Source: Closterium sp. NIES-65
Taxonomy: Eukaryota > Streptophyta > Zygnematophyceae > Desmidiales > Closteriaceae
Length of the DNA stretch: 64,000 bases
NCBI GenBank assembly: GCA_948144175.1
Contig: CANXME010001443.1
Coordinates: 186,001 to 250,000 of the forward strand
Reading direction: 5' to 3'
Shown here: piece by piece, positions 1 through 9,884 of the stretch
Numbering within the stretch: position 1 is the stretch's first letter
Layout of the letters: the number at the start of each line of letters is the position of its first letter
The notes under the pieces: generated by a model
Databases searched by the model: none
What the model was told of the DNA's origin: nothing
What the model saw: the letters and a program-made list of their open reading frames with translations, nothing else
Made by a program: the position numbers and the translations under genes

Positions 1-1
1 C

Positions 2-411
2 GGAGGGGTGGCAGTCTTCTGGTCGAGCCAGTGCATCAAGTGTGCGACGCTGTCGTCGACCGATTTGGAGTATGTGGCGGCCATGGAAGCCGGCAAGGAC
101 GTTTCCTCCTCGCAGAGTTCCAGCAGCTGGATGCTGGGAAGCCGATCGTCCTTGGAGTGGACAATTAGTCGGCCATCATAGTTGCCAAGGGCATGGGGTT
201 GACGGGCAACCTCAAGCACATGGAGCAGCGACAGGCTTGGCTGCAACACATTGTGAAGCGTGGGAAGTTTTTGCTCAGGTACATCCCAACCACCGAGCAG
301 CCGTCCGACTTCCTGAAAAAAGGCGCTGCACTATCCGGCCTTCAACCGATGCCCCATCGCCAGGTGCGCTTGGCCGATGTGGGCGACAAAGATGACAACG
401 TGCAGCAGTAG
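2..411 (+). pseudogene. copia RNase H C-terminus (A0), frameshifted
   Basis: This was the C-terminal RNase H domain of a copia pol polyprotein, which removes RNA from the RNA:DNA hybrid during reverse transcription. The first 110 bases read GGVAVFWSSQ then CATLSSTDLEYVAAMEAG, the copia signature around the catalytic Glu. A small deletion near 112 shifts the frame. The new frame reads FLLAEFQQLDAGKP and VLGVDN, then a TAG at 166-168 replaces the Gln of the conserved DNQSA motif, and continues to a normal end at 411 (LKHMEQRQAWLQHIVKRG, then the tail with QPSDFLKK). Two lesions make it non-functional. Family assignment is firm and the lesions are read directly. Confidence 0.85.
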
Positions 412-540
412 GCGCCATGCCCTCTTGCATGGCTGGTGCGGCGGACGAGGTGCTGTGTGTTTGGTGCACGTCGACGATCTATTCTCCGAGGAGTACTGCC
501 GTGTGGGCTGGGGGGCCCAAGCGTGAACGCGGCAGGGGAG

Positions 541-1413
541 TGTCAACGGGAGTTGTGTGTTGGCCTCGTCCTCGCTTGGGCGGAGCCGACTTCGTGGTTG
601 GGTGTACGGGAGGTGCAGCCGACTTGCAGAAGTGGGCGACGCCGATTTGGGCGAGCTGGTCGACGGGTTTGGTCGACTTGCACGGGGCCACTGCAATGCC
701 GCTGACTTCAGCTAGTGGTCGGCGATGTGGCGCCGACTTGGTGACGCCGACCTGGGGTAGCCGACTGGGTGGTTGTCGACTTGGGAGGTCGACGGGCACA
801 TACATGAGCAGCTGGTCGACGTGGTTGCCCGGTCGACCGGGCTACTTGAGTGACGAGGTTCTGCGAAGGCACGCGGCAGTCGTCCAGGTGTCTGTGGCGA
901 GGCCGACCTCGGTGGTGGTATCCTGAGGTCGATGTGGCTGATCAGATGCTGTCGTCAACACGAGAGCGATTTGGTGTGTGCGCTATGCAGGTGACAAGGC
1001 ACAGCACGCCAATCACCTGCGAGCACCTGCGAAGTACGTGCACTGCTGTCTTGCGGGTGCAACGCTGGCACGCCGTCGACTTGCGATGTTGGCACGCTGT
1101 CGACCTGCAGCATTGGCGAACCGCGACTTTGCACTGCTATAGCGCGGTCGACCAAGTTGTGCTGGAACGCGTTCGACCATGCTGCGCTGGCAGTCGACCT
1201 GCTTGCATGCTAGCTCTGATGTAGTCTTGTCCTTCCAACTTGATTGTACCATTGTTGTCAACCTTTCTTAGTGAAACTCTTGCCAAATTGCCCAGTGAAC
1301 CATTAAGCAGTGTGTGCACTAGGAAAACGACTAAGGGCAAACGAATGCAGAGATCACACGAGCATCCGTGCCTAGCCCGTAATCTAGCTCGCGTTGTAGT
1401 AGTTATCTCCGCA
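541..1413 (+). repeat. CopA 3' LTR (873 bp)
   Basis: It starts TGTCAACGGGAGTTG directly after a polypurine tract and ends GTTATCTCCGCA, the TG...CA ends of an LTR. Start and end coincide with the boundaries of the solo LTR at 15411-16514, whose 5-bp target duplication proves the ends. The sequence is crowded with the palindrome GTCGAC (roughly ten copies) and related CGACTTG words. It is shorter than the solo copy, mainly because a tandem array present there is missing here. Confidence 0.85.
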
Positions 1414-1431
1414 CCTAGGTGGGAATAGGGC

Positions 1432-1516
1432 AGAGGGTGGGAGAGTGAGGGAAGGAATGAGAGAGGGTGGGAAGGAATTAGAGAGGGTGGGAAGGAATGA
1501 GGGAAGGTGCAAAGGA
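1432..1516. repeat. purine-rich 20-bp tandem repeat
   Basis: Three to four imperfect units of about 20 bp built on GAGAGGGTGGGAAGGAATGA. It lies between the A0 LTR and the larger 22-bp array. No coding signal is seen from 1414 to 1734. Confidence 0.7.
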
Positions 1517-1734
1517 ATGCGAGATGGCGGCAGAATGGGACGGGAGAGGGTGGGCGGAACAGAGTTAATATGGCTGGCCGACGAGCAGTGCACGCACTTG
1601 CGACGGGCATGCATTTTCCCAACGAGCAAGGGTGTCAAGCATGGGAGATCTGAGTGACAGGGTGGACTGCCAGCGATAGGGAGGGGGATGGGGACCTGTA
1701 GAGGGAGATTATTAGGGGAAGCAGGCCAGGGGAT

Positions 1735-2450
1735 GTGGGGAAGCATGGAAGGGGATGGGGGGAAGCATGGAAGGGGATGGGGGGAAGCATGGAAGGGGAT
1801 GGGGGGAAGCATGGAAGGGGAAGGGGGGAAGCATGGAAGGGGATGGGGGGAAGCATGGAAGGGGATGGGGGGAAGCAGGGAAGGGGATGGGGGGAAGCAG
1901 GGAAGGAGATGGGGGGAAGCAGGGAAATGGATGGGGGGAAGCATGTAATGGGATGGGGGGAAGAACGGAAGGGGATGGGGGGAAGCACGGAAGGGGATGG
2001 GGGGAAGCATGGAAGGGGATGGGGGAAGCACGGAAGGGGATGGGGGGAAGTAGGGAAGGAGATGGGGGGAAGCAGGGAAGGAGATGGGGGAAAGCAGGGA
2101 AATGGATGGGGGGAAGCACGGAAGGGGATGGGGGGAAGCACAAAAGGGGATGGGGGGAAGCATGGAAGGGGATGAGGGGAAGCACGGAAGGGGATGGGGG
2201 GAAGCAGGGAAGGAGATGGGGGGAAGCAAGGAAGGGGATGGGGGGAGGCAGCGGAGGGGACGGGGGGAAGTAGGGGAAGTGACGGAGGGAAGAAGGCCAA
2301 GGGATGCGGGGAAGCAGGGGAGTGGATGGGGGGAAGCAGGGAAGGGGATGGGGGGAAGCAAGGAAGGGGATGGGGGGAAGCAGGGAAGGGGATAGGGGGA
2401 AGCAGGGAAGGGGATGGGGGGAAGTAGGGAAGAGGACGTGGGGAGCAAGG
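1735..2450. repeat. 22-bp purine minisatellite, about 32 copies
   Basis: A head-to-tail array with period 22, core GGAAGGGGATGGGGGGAAG followed by CAT, CAC or CAG. One strand is almost pure purine with G4-G6 runs. Because 22 is not a multiple of 3, every frame cycles through the same three phases, so long false open frames appear on both strands. None is a gene. Units near 2240-2300 and 2430-2470 are degenerate, so the array is decaying at its right end. Confidence 0.92.
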
Positions 2451-3746
2451 GAGATGCCGGGGAGAGAGCTGGGGGGAGGACGGTGGGGAGCAGGGCGATT
2501 GAGTGGGGAAAAGGGAGAGATGTATTTAGTGTGGGGGTTAACTTCTGATTATTCGGGAATGGGAAGGAACGTAAGGGAGAATCACATAGTGGTGGTCATA
2601 TACACACTTCGCAACGAGAAGAATATCTGCAGTCGACATTTACGTGCGGGCGCTGGAACAAGGAATCTGTGAGCAGTGGGGAAGGGAAGATGTGGATGGC
2701 AAGCTAGGTTCAGAGGGGTGAGGGGCACGCCTTGGATGATTGAAGGGGGGGCAGAGAATGAGCAGGGGGGAAACGGAGTGAAAGAAGGGGATGAGAGCGC
2801 TGTGGGAGAGAATTTGAGAGCTCTGTGGGAGAGAGTATGAGGGCGCTATGGAAGAGAGAAATGAGGTGTGGGGTCGACGCGAAGGGGTAAGGCGGCTGAC
2901 GAGAAGGGGATCTGTAGTCAACGGGCTCGCGAAATTTTGGCGATGGGATCGCCTATAGTTCGCGCATCGAAGAGGAAATGCGACTGAAACGACGCGGAAA
3001 TGTGGGTGAAGCGAAGGGGCGTCGTGGTCGCGAATTGTAGGAGAAATGTGGGCGGGTCGACCGGGACCTGCGTATGACGGGTAGGGGATATTAGCGCTAC
3101 GGGAATGGCACGCTTGGGCGATAAAAATGCTAAATGCGGGCGTCGCCAGATTTCGGAACTGCACGCGCAGTAACCCTAAAATTGTGGGCGACGGGGCTTG
3201 AACCTGCGTGCGATGTATAGGGGAACGACGGATGGTATGCCGTCGTTTTTGTCGTATGGTGACATTTTCCTACTTGAAGTCTAACAACTAAGCTTCTAAC
3301 CTGGTGTAAGGTTTGTTGAGGTGCTATTGTTCACTCTCATAGCATATGCAGGCACATTCCCCTCTGAGTGGTTTGCTTGGTGCGACACCAGGTTGTCGCA
3401 CATTGTTTTCACTATTAACTTCCGAACCTCAGTTTGCATGACCCCCAATCCAGCCCAAACCTAGCATTGACTCGCTTTTGTAATTCAGGCTGCGGGTTTT
3501 AAAAGGTGAAAAGTCGTTTCATTACTTAAATACATTTGAACCATACACACATTTACAACTTCACTTCATCTGCAACTGTACACGTGATCTCATCTACGTT
3601 GACATTGTTGGGTGTTGGAATAACCAAAAGGTATATTGAACATTCCTGAAGTTGTGACAAATCATCTGAATAGCACCTTAGCTTATATAGAGCACGTTCA
3701 CTCCCAACTATAACGTTGTGCCCACATAGGAGCACGCGATAGCGTG
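2451..3746. other. unassigned DNA
   Basis: I recognise no gene here. 2791-2862 holds three imperfect units of about 24 bp around GAGCGCTGTGGGAGAGA. A minus-strand open frame at 2640-3164 has biased composition and no recognised motif. 3165-3746 is AT-richer, with no open frame longer than about 60 codons. A stretch near 3185-3205 resembles a tRNA T-arm in reverse but has no cloverleaf. Confidence 0.5.
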
Positions 3747-4396
3747 TGTCAGAATACTAAACGAGAACGAATGCATTGACAAGAAACTGAGTACAATTAC
3801 TAACCCTTATTGGGTTACCATCATACCCCGGATATATCCCCATGGGGGGGTGTAATAAAACATGTTTTTTAGGGGGGTGGGCTTATAATCGAGTAAATTT
3901 ATAAGCGCAGGCACTTATAAAATTACATATATATTTATTTAGTATTTTCCAGCACCAAACGGTAGATCTCGTCCTTGCCTTTTCAATCGAGTCGAAGTTA
4001 CATAGGGTCTTTCGTGAAATTCTCTCGCGCGCTGGGAGATACACTCAATCTGACTCACAAGGTGCCCCTGACAGCTCCTGCTCACTGGACTCGCATCCAG
4101 TGCAGGGGTTGAAAGTGAAGCGAACCGAATTTGCAACACATCCGCCTTGTAAAGTAAAAATCGTTACAATGTGTTGAACCAATTTCATATTCTAGTACTT
4201 ACATGCGCTTATAATAAAACAAGTTTTTTTTCAGGGGGTGCGCTTATAATCGAGGAGCGGATATAAGCGCCATATGCCAATAACAAGCGCCTAGCGCTTA
4301 TCCCAGGGTGGCGCTTATATCCGGGGGGTGACGGTATACCCTTTATGGGCTACCCCAATACAACCTACGCAATATAAACATTATAACAGTTTGACA
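3747..4396 (-). repeat. B3 3' LTR, split by a MITE
   Basis: On the plus strand it begins TGTCAGAATACTAAACGAG and ends AACAGTTTGACA, matching the ends of the intact CopB LTRs at 7567-7698 and 13141-13272. With the 517-bp insertion and one TA removed, the LTR is about 131 bp, the usual CopB size. Confidence 0.8.
3818..4334. mobile_element. MITE with TA target duplication, about 517 bp
   Basis: Left end CCATCATACCCCGGATATA and the reverse complement of the right end CCGTCACCCCCCGGATATA are imperfect terminal inverted repeats. TA flanks both sides (3816-3817 and 4335-4336), and removing the insert restores a continuous CopB LTR. Inside, words such as GCGCTTATAATCGAGG and ATAAGCGC recur near both ends (3880-3910, 4205-4330). 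No transposase frame is present, so this is non-autonomous. TA duplication suggests the Tc1/mariner/pogo class; the class call is inference. Confidence 0.75.
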
Positions 4397-4528
4397 TACC
4401 CCCATAGGCAAAGTGGGGGAGAACAGGAGCTCACAAGACCAGTCAAGAAAAAAGCAAAGCAAGCTCAGGGTGGATCACAATGTCACCACACACTCCGAGC
4501 ACAAGCAAATGGCCACAAGGCCTGTCCA

Positions 4529-5041
4529 TCGGGCTCAGGTTTGGATTTGGCCTACTCACGATTGGCAGTGTAGCGTTTTCGAAAACCCTTCTAGGCAGCC
4601 TGTACCTTTACATTACACTGATAGAGCCGTATAACATCCAAATTTAAAACCTTTTACCCTCCGTCGTTAGTGTGGGTTTTGGCCGTACACTGACCGTTAT
4701 TCCCAACTGACCAATCCGACACGTGACTGCTGCCAACGCACGTACTGAACACAAGCCTTGGTACTTGCGTGATTGACGGAAATCACGATCTGACAAATTT
4801 CAGGGAAAGGAGGGGTGGGGGGGGGGGGGGGGGGGGGGGGGGAGGTCATGTACGCCCTTCAGTGTAAAATTCGATAACTATAAATTCACCCCAATGCATC
4901 AGTGTGGCCTACAACGATACACTTACAGATCAGTGTAACACAAATTCACCAAAAAATTACCCCAGCTAATCAGTGTAGACTCAAATTTTCACCCTTATTA
5001 TCAGTATAGAAGGGTAAATTACACTGATAACCTGAGCCCTG
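4529..5041. mobile_element. hAT-like MITE, 513 bp, 8-bp target duplication
   Basis: The ends are inverted repeats: left (T)CGGGCTCAGGTT and right, reversed, CAGGGCTCAGGTT. The 8 bases CCTGTCCA occur immediately outside both ends (4521-4528 and 5042-5049), the size expected of hAT transposition. The word ATCAGTGT and its complement repeat at least six times near the ends (about 4615, 4897, 4929, 4969, 5002, 5020), typical of hAT subterminal motifs. A run of 26 G (4817-4842) sits in the middle. No coding capacity. It interrupts the B3 3' UTR. Confidence 0.82.
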
Positions 5042-5148
5042 CCTGTCCACATGCAAAGTTATATAAACAAGAACAAACAGTACAATGATCATAACCTAGC
5101 AAGTGTAAGCATGCAAGTATATGTATACGGATCACAGTACAAGCAAAG

Positions 5149-6452
5149 TCACGAAGTGAGCAAGTGAGACAAAGTAGGCAAAAGGCCTAAAGCAGTACAA
5201 AAATGCTGATGATCACCAGGCTGAAGTGCCTTCGTATATATATCAGCAGTGCTAGCCCGGGTGGCCACGTAATCAAGACAAAGCTGACCACGATGCTGCA
5301 ACTCTCGAGCAAGGAAGTAACGTAGAGCGATGTGCTTCGTCCTGTGCTCCAGTCTGTGCTCCTGACACAAGGCAATCATGGCCTTGTTGTCTACGTACAG
5401 AACTAGAGGAGAACGAGGCCGCTCTCCCAAGTCGCTAAACAGGTAAGTGAGCTATCGTAACTCCTATGCAGCCATGGCCCCTGCGTAGATCTCAGCCTCA
5501 CAACTGGAACTGAGAACAGAAGACGAACGTGTAGACCGCCAAGAAACAGAGCCGGAGTCAAGGCTAAAAGTGTAACCCTGTGACGACTGCTGCGTAGCCA
5601 GGTCGTCAACCCAAGACGCGAACGCGCGTCAAGTGAGGACAACTGGACCTCATCCTCCAAGCACGAGCCCCATGCGCGATGTACTGCATAAGTAGCACAA
5701 CACCCTCTTAGCGGCCTCCCAGTCCTCTAGTCGGTGTCCCCCGAGCGCAACGTAGCGTGCCAGGATACTAAGAGGGTAGGCAAGGTCAGGTCGAGTGCAG
5801 GTCATTAGGTACATGAGGCAGCCCACAAGCTCTGGATACGGGCCACTCGGCTCTACAAACTCGTCCGAAGGTGGAGCTAAGAGCGAGGGACCGGTAGGTA
5901 GAGAAGTGGACTCTGGCTTCGAGAACCGGAAGCTAAAGCGCTGAAGTATCTGGTGCACCATGTGTGACCAATTGAAGGTGATGGTGCGCCGTGCTCTGTC
6001 CGGGGTGATCTGCAAGCCAAGATAGCTGCGCAGCTCACCCAGGTCAGTGCAGGTGTATATCTTTTGTAGCTCCGACTTTACAAGGGCCAGTGCCTCAATC
6101 AAGTCGTCGACGTACACGAAGATGTAGAACAGCAGCAGCGAAGTGTCGGTGCGCAGAAACAACAACGGGTCAGCAGTCGAAGGAGCAAACTCAAGGGCCA
6201 CAAGTGTTATCCTCAGTGTGTCGTGCCACTCACGAGGCGCCTGGTGAAGACCGTAGATTGGCCGTCTGAGGCTCCACAGGGTACCCTCAAGAAACGACTT
6301 AGTGAAGCTACGAGGACGGTGCACCCAGATCTCCTCATGCACGCTGCCCTGTACAAAAGCTGTGCTGAAGTCAAGAGAGTTAAGCTCGTAGTCACGCTGA
6401 GCAACAACGTGCAGCAACACTCGAAGAAAGGTCATCATCGTGGTAGGGGAGA
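5149..6452 (-). pseudogene. copia RT and RNase H (B3)
   Basis: The RT copies element RNA into cDNA, and the RNase H removes the template. Reading down from 6452: the end of the fingers (SPTTMMTFLRVLLHVVAQRD), LDFSTAFVQG, IYGLHQAPREWHDTLR, the catalytic YVDD near 6105, then LVGCLMYLMTCTRPDLAYPL. Just before the RNase H a frameshift around 5650 separates 6438-5650 from 5660-5403, and another near 5410-5430 leads to the last frame, ending at 5149 with the KHIALRYFLARELQHRG block. The start is lost at the 6453 LTR. Several substitutions and three frames make it non-functional. Confidence 0.82.
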
Positions 6453-6609
6453 TGTCAAACTATATCTATGCTAGTTCAATCTAGGATATAGTGGGGTAGC
6501 TCATATGGGGTGCAACCCAATGTTAGGGTTTGTACTTGTACCCACAATTCATTCAATGCAATCATTCCTACTCATTAGGTCGTGACATGGTTTCAGAGCA
6601 GTTGGTCTG
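6453..6609 (+). repeat. plus-strand CopB-type 5' LTR plus PBS stub (element D)
   Basis: TGTCAAACTATATC... to ...GGTCGTGACA (6453-6587, 135 bp) is a CopB-type LTR in plus orientation. It is followed at once by TGGTTTCAGAGCAG (6588-6601), an initiator-Met-type primer binding site. Only 22 bases of internal sequence remain before the opposite-strand LTR of B2 starts at 6610. This is therefore the 5' end of an element inserted in B3 and then cut off by B2. Confidence 0.75.
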
Positions 6610-6735
6610 TGTGAAGAAATGAGGAAAGAATGAACTATCAAGCAGGTGGGTACAAGTAGGAAAACCTAGAAATGTTGTACCTCATATAGTCTACCCCACT
6701 ACAGCCTGCACAGACTATAGCATATGAGTTTGACA
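6610..6735 (-). repeat. B2 3' LTR (126 bp)
   Basis: Plus-strand sequence TGTGAAGAAATGAGG ... GCATATGAGTTTGACA has TG...CA ends and aligns along its length with the B1 LTRs. The conserved polypurine hairpin (CCCCCATAGGCAAAGTGGGGG on the plus strand split as stem and loop) follows at 6738-6762, as in every CopB copy here. Confidence 0.8.
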
Positions 6736-6932
6736 CACCCCCATAGGCAAAGTGGGGGAGAACAAGAGGTCACAAGACCAGTCAAGCAAAGCAAAGCAAG
6801 CTCAGGGTGGATCACAAAGTCACCACACAATCCGAGCACAAGAGCAAGGCCAAAAGGCCAGTTCACTTGCAAGATCATATATAAAGGTAAACAAGCAAGT
6901 GTAGGTATAGAAAGATCACAGTACAAGCAAGG

Positions 6933-7566
6933 TCAAGAAGTGAGCAAGTGAGGCCAAGTAGGCACAAGACCTAGCATAGTACAGAAGCGCTGATGATCAC
7001 CAGGCGGAAGTGCCTTGGTAAAGATATCAGCAGTGTTGGCCTCTGAGGCCACGTAAGCAAGGCGCAGCTAGCCACGCTGCTGCAACTCACAAGCAAGGAA
7101 GTAGCGGAGAGCAATATGCTTCGTTCTGTGCTCCAGTCTGTGCTCCCGACACAAGGCCAGCATGGCCTTGTTGTCTACGTACAGAACTGGAGGAGAACGA
7201 GGCGGCTCTCCTAGGTCAGCCAGCAGGTAGGTGAGCCAGCGTAGCTCCTGTGCAGCCATGGCCCCCGCGTAGATCAGAGCCTCACAACTGGAGCCGAGAA
7301 TTGAAGACGAGCGGGTAGACCGCCACGAAACAGAGCCGGAACCAAGGCTGAAGGTGTAACAGTGTGACGACCGCTGCGTAGTCTGGTCGTCAGCCCAAGA
7401 AGCGTCTGCGTGACCAGTGAGGACCACTTGACGTCGCCCTCCAAGCACTAGCCCCATGCCCAACGTACTGCACAAGTAGCGCAACACCCTCTTCGCTGCA
7501 GCCATGTGCTCTGGTCAGTGTCTCCCAGGAGCAACATAGAGTGCCAAGATGCTAAGAGGGTATGCA
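6933..7566 (-). pseudogene. copia RNase H, B2 (downstream of B1 insertion)
   Basis: The C-terminal part of pol, continuing the reading frame interrupted by B1. It shows KRVLRYLCSTLGMGLVLGG, LTGHADASWADD (first catalytic Asp), SSCEALIYAGAMAAQELRW (Glu, here EALIYAG where EAEIYAG is usual), LYVDNKAMLALC (third Asp) and the KHIALRYFLACELQQRG block. A TAG at 7068-7070 replaces Gln in RGQLRL. Beyond it the frame continues to a normal stop at 6933-6935. B1 entered at ATGCA, just upstream of the AKRVLRY block. Confidence 0.8.
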
Positions 7567-7698
7567 TGTGAGAATAAGCAAACAAGAATGAATGGACTAG
7601 CAGTGAAATGAGTACAAGTAGGAAACCCTAGAATTGTGTACCCCCTATAGGCTAATCCACTGTAGCCTACACAAGCATAACATATATAATGTTTGACA
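7567..7698 (-). repeat. B1 3' LTR (132 bp)
   Basis: Plus strand TGTGAGAATAAGCAAAC ... ATATAATGTTTGACA, preceded by ATGCA. It differs from 13141-13272 only at an A/G near base 14 and a T/C in GGCTAATCC versus GGCTAACCC. Confidence 0.92.
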
Positions 7699-7722
7699 CA
7701 CCCCCATAGGCAAAGTGGGGGA
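7699..7722 (-). promoter_or_regulatory. polypurine tract inside a hairpin (B1)
   Basis: In sense (minus) orientation the sequence ends CTATGGGGGTG directly against the LTR, the expected primer for plus-strand DNA synthesis. CCCCCAC about 9 nt upstream can pair with its G-run, so the tract lies in one arm of a 5-6-bp hairpin. The same arrangement occurs at B2 (6738), B3 (4400), B4 (25506) and N1 (49115). Confidence 0.65.
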
Positions 7723-7904
7723 GAACAAGGGGTCACAAGACCAGTCAAGCAAAGCAAAGCAAGCTCAGGGTGGATCACAAAGTCTCCACACAGTCCGAGC
7801 ACAAGAGCAGGGCCAGAGGCCAGTTCACATGCAGGAGGATAGACATATATATAAAACTAGACAAGCAAGAGCAGGTATATATATATGTCACAGTACAAGT
7901 GAAG

Positions 7905-9884
7905 TCAAGAGGAGAGCAAGTGAGGCAAGACAGGCACAAGACCCAGCTGGGTGCAAAAGCGCTGATGGTCACAAGGCGCGAGTGCCTTGGTGAACACATC
8001 AGCAGTGTTGGCCTCAGAGGCCACGTACGCAAGTCGCAACTGACCACGCTGCTGCAGCTCACGAGCAAGGAAGTAGCGGAGAGCAATGTGCTTCGTTCTG
8101 TGCTCCAAACGCTGCTCTCGACACAAGGCCAGCATGGCCTTGTTGTCTACGTACAGCACTGGAGGAGAACGAGGCGGCTCTCCAAGGTCAGTCAGCAGGT
8201 AGGTGAGCCAGCGAAGCTCCTGTGCAGCCATGGCCCCGGCGTAGATCTCAGCCTCACAACTGGAGCCGAGAACTGAAGACGAGCGAGTAGACCGCCACGA
8301 GACAGAGCCGGAACCAAGGCTGAAGGTGTAACCCTGTGACGACCGCTGCATAGCCTGGTCGTCAGCCCAAGAAGCGTCCGCGTGGCCTGTAAGGACCACT
8401 GGACTCCGCCCTCCAAGCACTAGCCCCATGCGCGACGTACTGCACAGGTAGCGCAATACCCTCTTCGCTGCTGCCATGTGCTCTGGTCGGTGTCTCCCAG
8501 GAGCAACATAGCGTGCAAGAATGCTCAGGGGGTATGCAAGGTCAGGTCGTGTGCAAGTCATCAGGTACATGAGGCAGCCAACAAGCTCTACATACGGACC
8601 ACTCGACTCTACGGACTCATCCAAAGGCAGAGCTGAGAGTGAGTGGCGAGTAGGCAGAGGAGTGGCCTGAGGCGAGGAGTACGTGAAGCCGAAGCGCTGA
8701 AGGACCTGCTGCACCATGTGTGACTGAGTCAAGGTAATGGTGCGGCGTGCTCTGTCCCGAGTGATCTGCAAGCCAAGGTAGCTGCGTAGTTCACCCAGGT
8801 CTGTGCACGTGTGTCTCTTCAGCAGCTCGGACTTCATGTAGGCGAGTCGAGCAGTGTCCGCTGTGGCAAAGACCAAGTCGTCGACGTACACGAGGATGTA
8901 GAACGGCGGCAGGGAAGTGTCGGTGCGAAGAAACAGCGACAGGTCAGCGGTAGAAGGAGCAAACCCAAGAGCCGCAAGCGTAGTTCTCAGTATGTCGTGC
9001 CACTCACGCGGTGCCTGGCGGAGACCGTAGACTGGTCATCGGAGGCTCCACTGGGTGCCAGGAGGGAAAGTCCCAGTGAAGCTAGGCGGACGGCGCAGCC
9101 AGATCTCCTCGTGCAGGCTACCCTGCAGAAACGCAGTGCTGAAGTCTAGAGAGTGAAGCTCGTAGTCGCGCTGAGCGGCTATGTGCAGCAGCACCCGTAG
9201 AGTTTTCATCTTCGGGGTGGGAGAGAAGGTCTGAAAGTAGTCAACTCCCTGCCGCTGACTGAAGCCACGAGCAACGTACCGTGCCTTGAAGACAGGTGGA
9301 GAGCCCGGCGGCCGCTTCACCCTGAAGATCCACATGCCACTGACGATGTTCGCCCCAGGAGGGGGAACCGCGTCAACGTAGGTGCCTGTGGACTTCCAGG
9401 AAGCCATCTCTGCATCCATAGCTGCCTACCACTGAGAGGAGTAGGGACCCTCTACGGCCTCCGCGTAAGAACGCGGAGTCGGGATGTCTAGTGCATCCGG
9501 GTCTCCCTCAGGGGCAAGCAGTACAGACGCGAGATGAGGTGAAGCAGCCGCTAGACACTGTAACTCCTCCTGCCTGTCCTCTAGGACGTCCGTGCCAAGA
9601 GCACACTCACCCCCGACGGACGGAGGACAGACAGACGCAGACTCAGCCACAAGACTAGCAGCGTAGTCGAGACGACAGCGAGCAGCAAAGTCGACGAGCT
9701 CAGCGACTAGAGCAGACGCAGCAGTGGACTCAAAAGAGGGGTCAGTGACGACAGTAGCAAGCAGACGCGTGACAGTACGACTGGCAGCACGAAGAGAGTC
9801 CGACTCAGGGTCGGCAAGCGCAGGAAGAGAGGACTCAGGAGGAGAAGGCAAAGGGGCACGCAGAGGAGCAGTGGACGGACGCAA
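7905..9884 (-). pseudogene. copia RT-RNase H (B1), one frame with two stops
   Basis: From 9884 to 7905 the whole RT-RNase H reads in one frame, interrupted only by TAG at 9426-9428 (Gln of SSQWQAAMD) and TGA at 9036-9038 (Arg of SLRRPVYG). Landmarks: ASWKSTGTYVDAVPPPG, FKARYVARGFSQRQGVDYF, LDFSTAFLQGSLHEE, YVDD at about 8873-8884, LVGCLMYLMTCTRPDLAYPL, LTGHADASWADD, SSCEAEIYAGAMAAQEL, LYVDNKAMLAL, and the end CDHQRFCTQLGLVPVLPHLL. The catalytic residues of both enzymes are intact. If the two stops were read through or are assembly errors, the product would look functional. Confidence 0.85.

Larger units (their letters stand above)
1..1413 (+). mobile_element. CopA Ty1/copia copy A0, 3' end
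   Basis: The window opens inside the pol gene of a Ty1/copia element. Order on the plus strand is a broken RNase H, a short 3' untranslated stretch, a polypurine tract (531-540, GGCAGGGGAG) and a full 3' LTR (541-1413). The RNase H closely matches that of copy A1 (21441-21705), and the LTR matches 15411-16514, so the same family, CopA, is present at least four times here. The 5' part lies outside the window. Confidence 0.85.
3747..6452 (-). mobile_element. CopB Ty1/copia copy B3, 3' half
   Basis: A minus-strand copia remnant. Going down in coordinate it has RT and RNase H (6452-5149), a 3' untranslated region, the polypurine hairpin (about 4400-4423) and a 3' LTR (4396-3747). Two small DNA transposons have landed in it: one in the LTR, one in the 3' UTR. 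Its 5' half is absent, because a plus-strand LTR starts at 6453 inside the RT reading frame. It carries more mutations than B1 and B4, so it is an older copy. Confidence 0.85.

Noticed and set aside
1384-2448. 354-codon minus-strand open frame and similar frames in the 22-bp array
   Set aside because: A stop-free 22-bp unit gives open frames in all phases on both strands; the predicted PSLLPPIPFPASPHPLPCF-type protein is a repeat artefact.
3180-3205. tRNA gene on the minus strand (T-arm-like GGTTCAAGCCCC)
   Set aside because: Only a T-arm-like stretch is present; its stem has a mismatch and no D-arm, anticodon arm or matching acceptor strand is found upstream.
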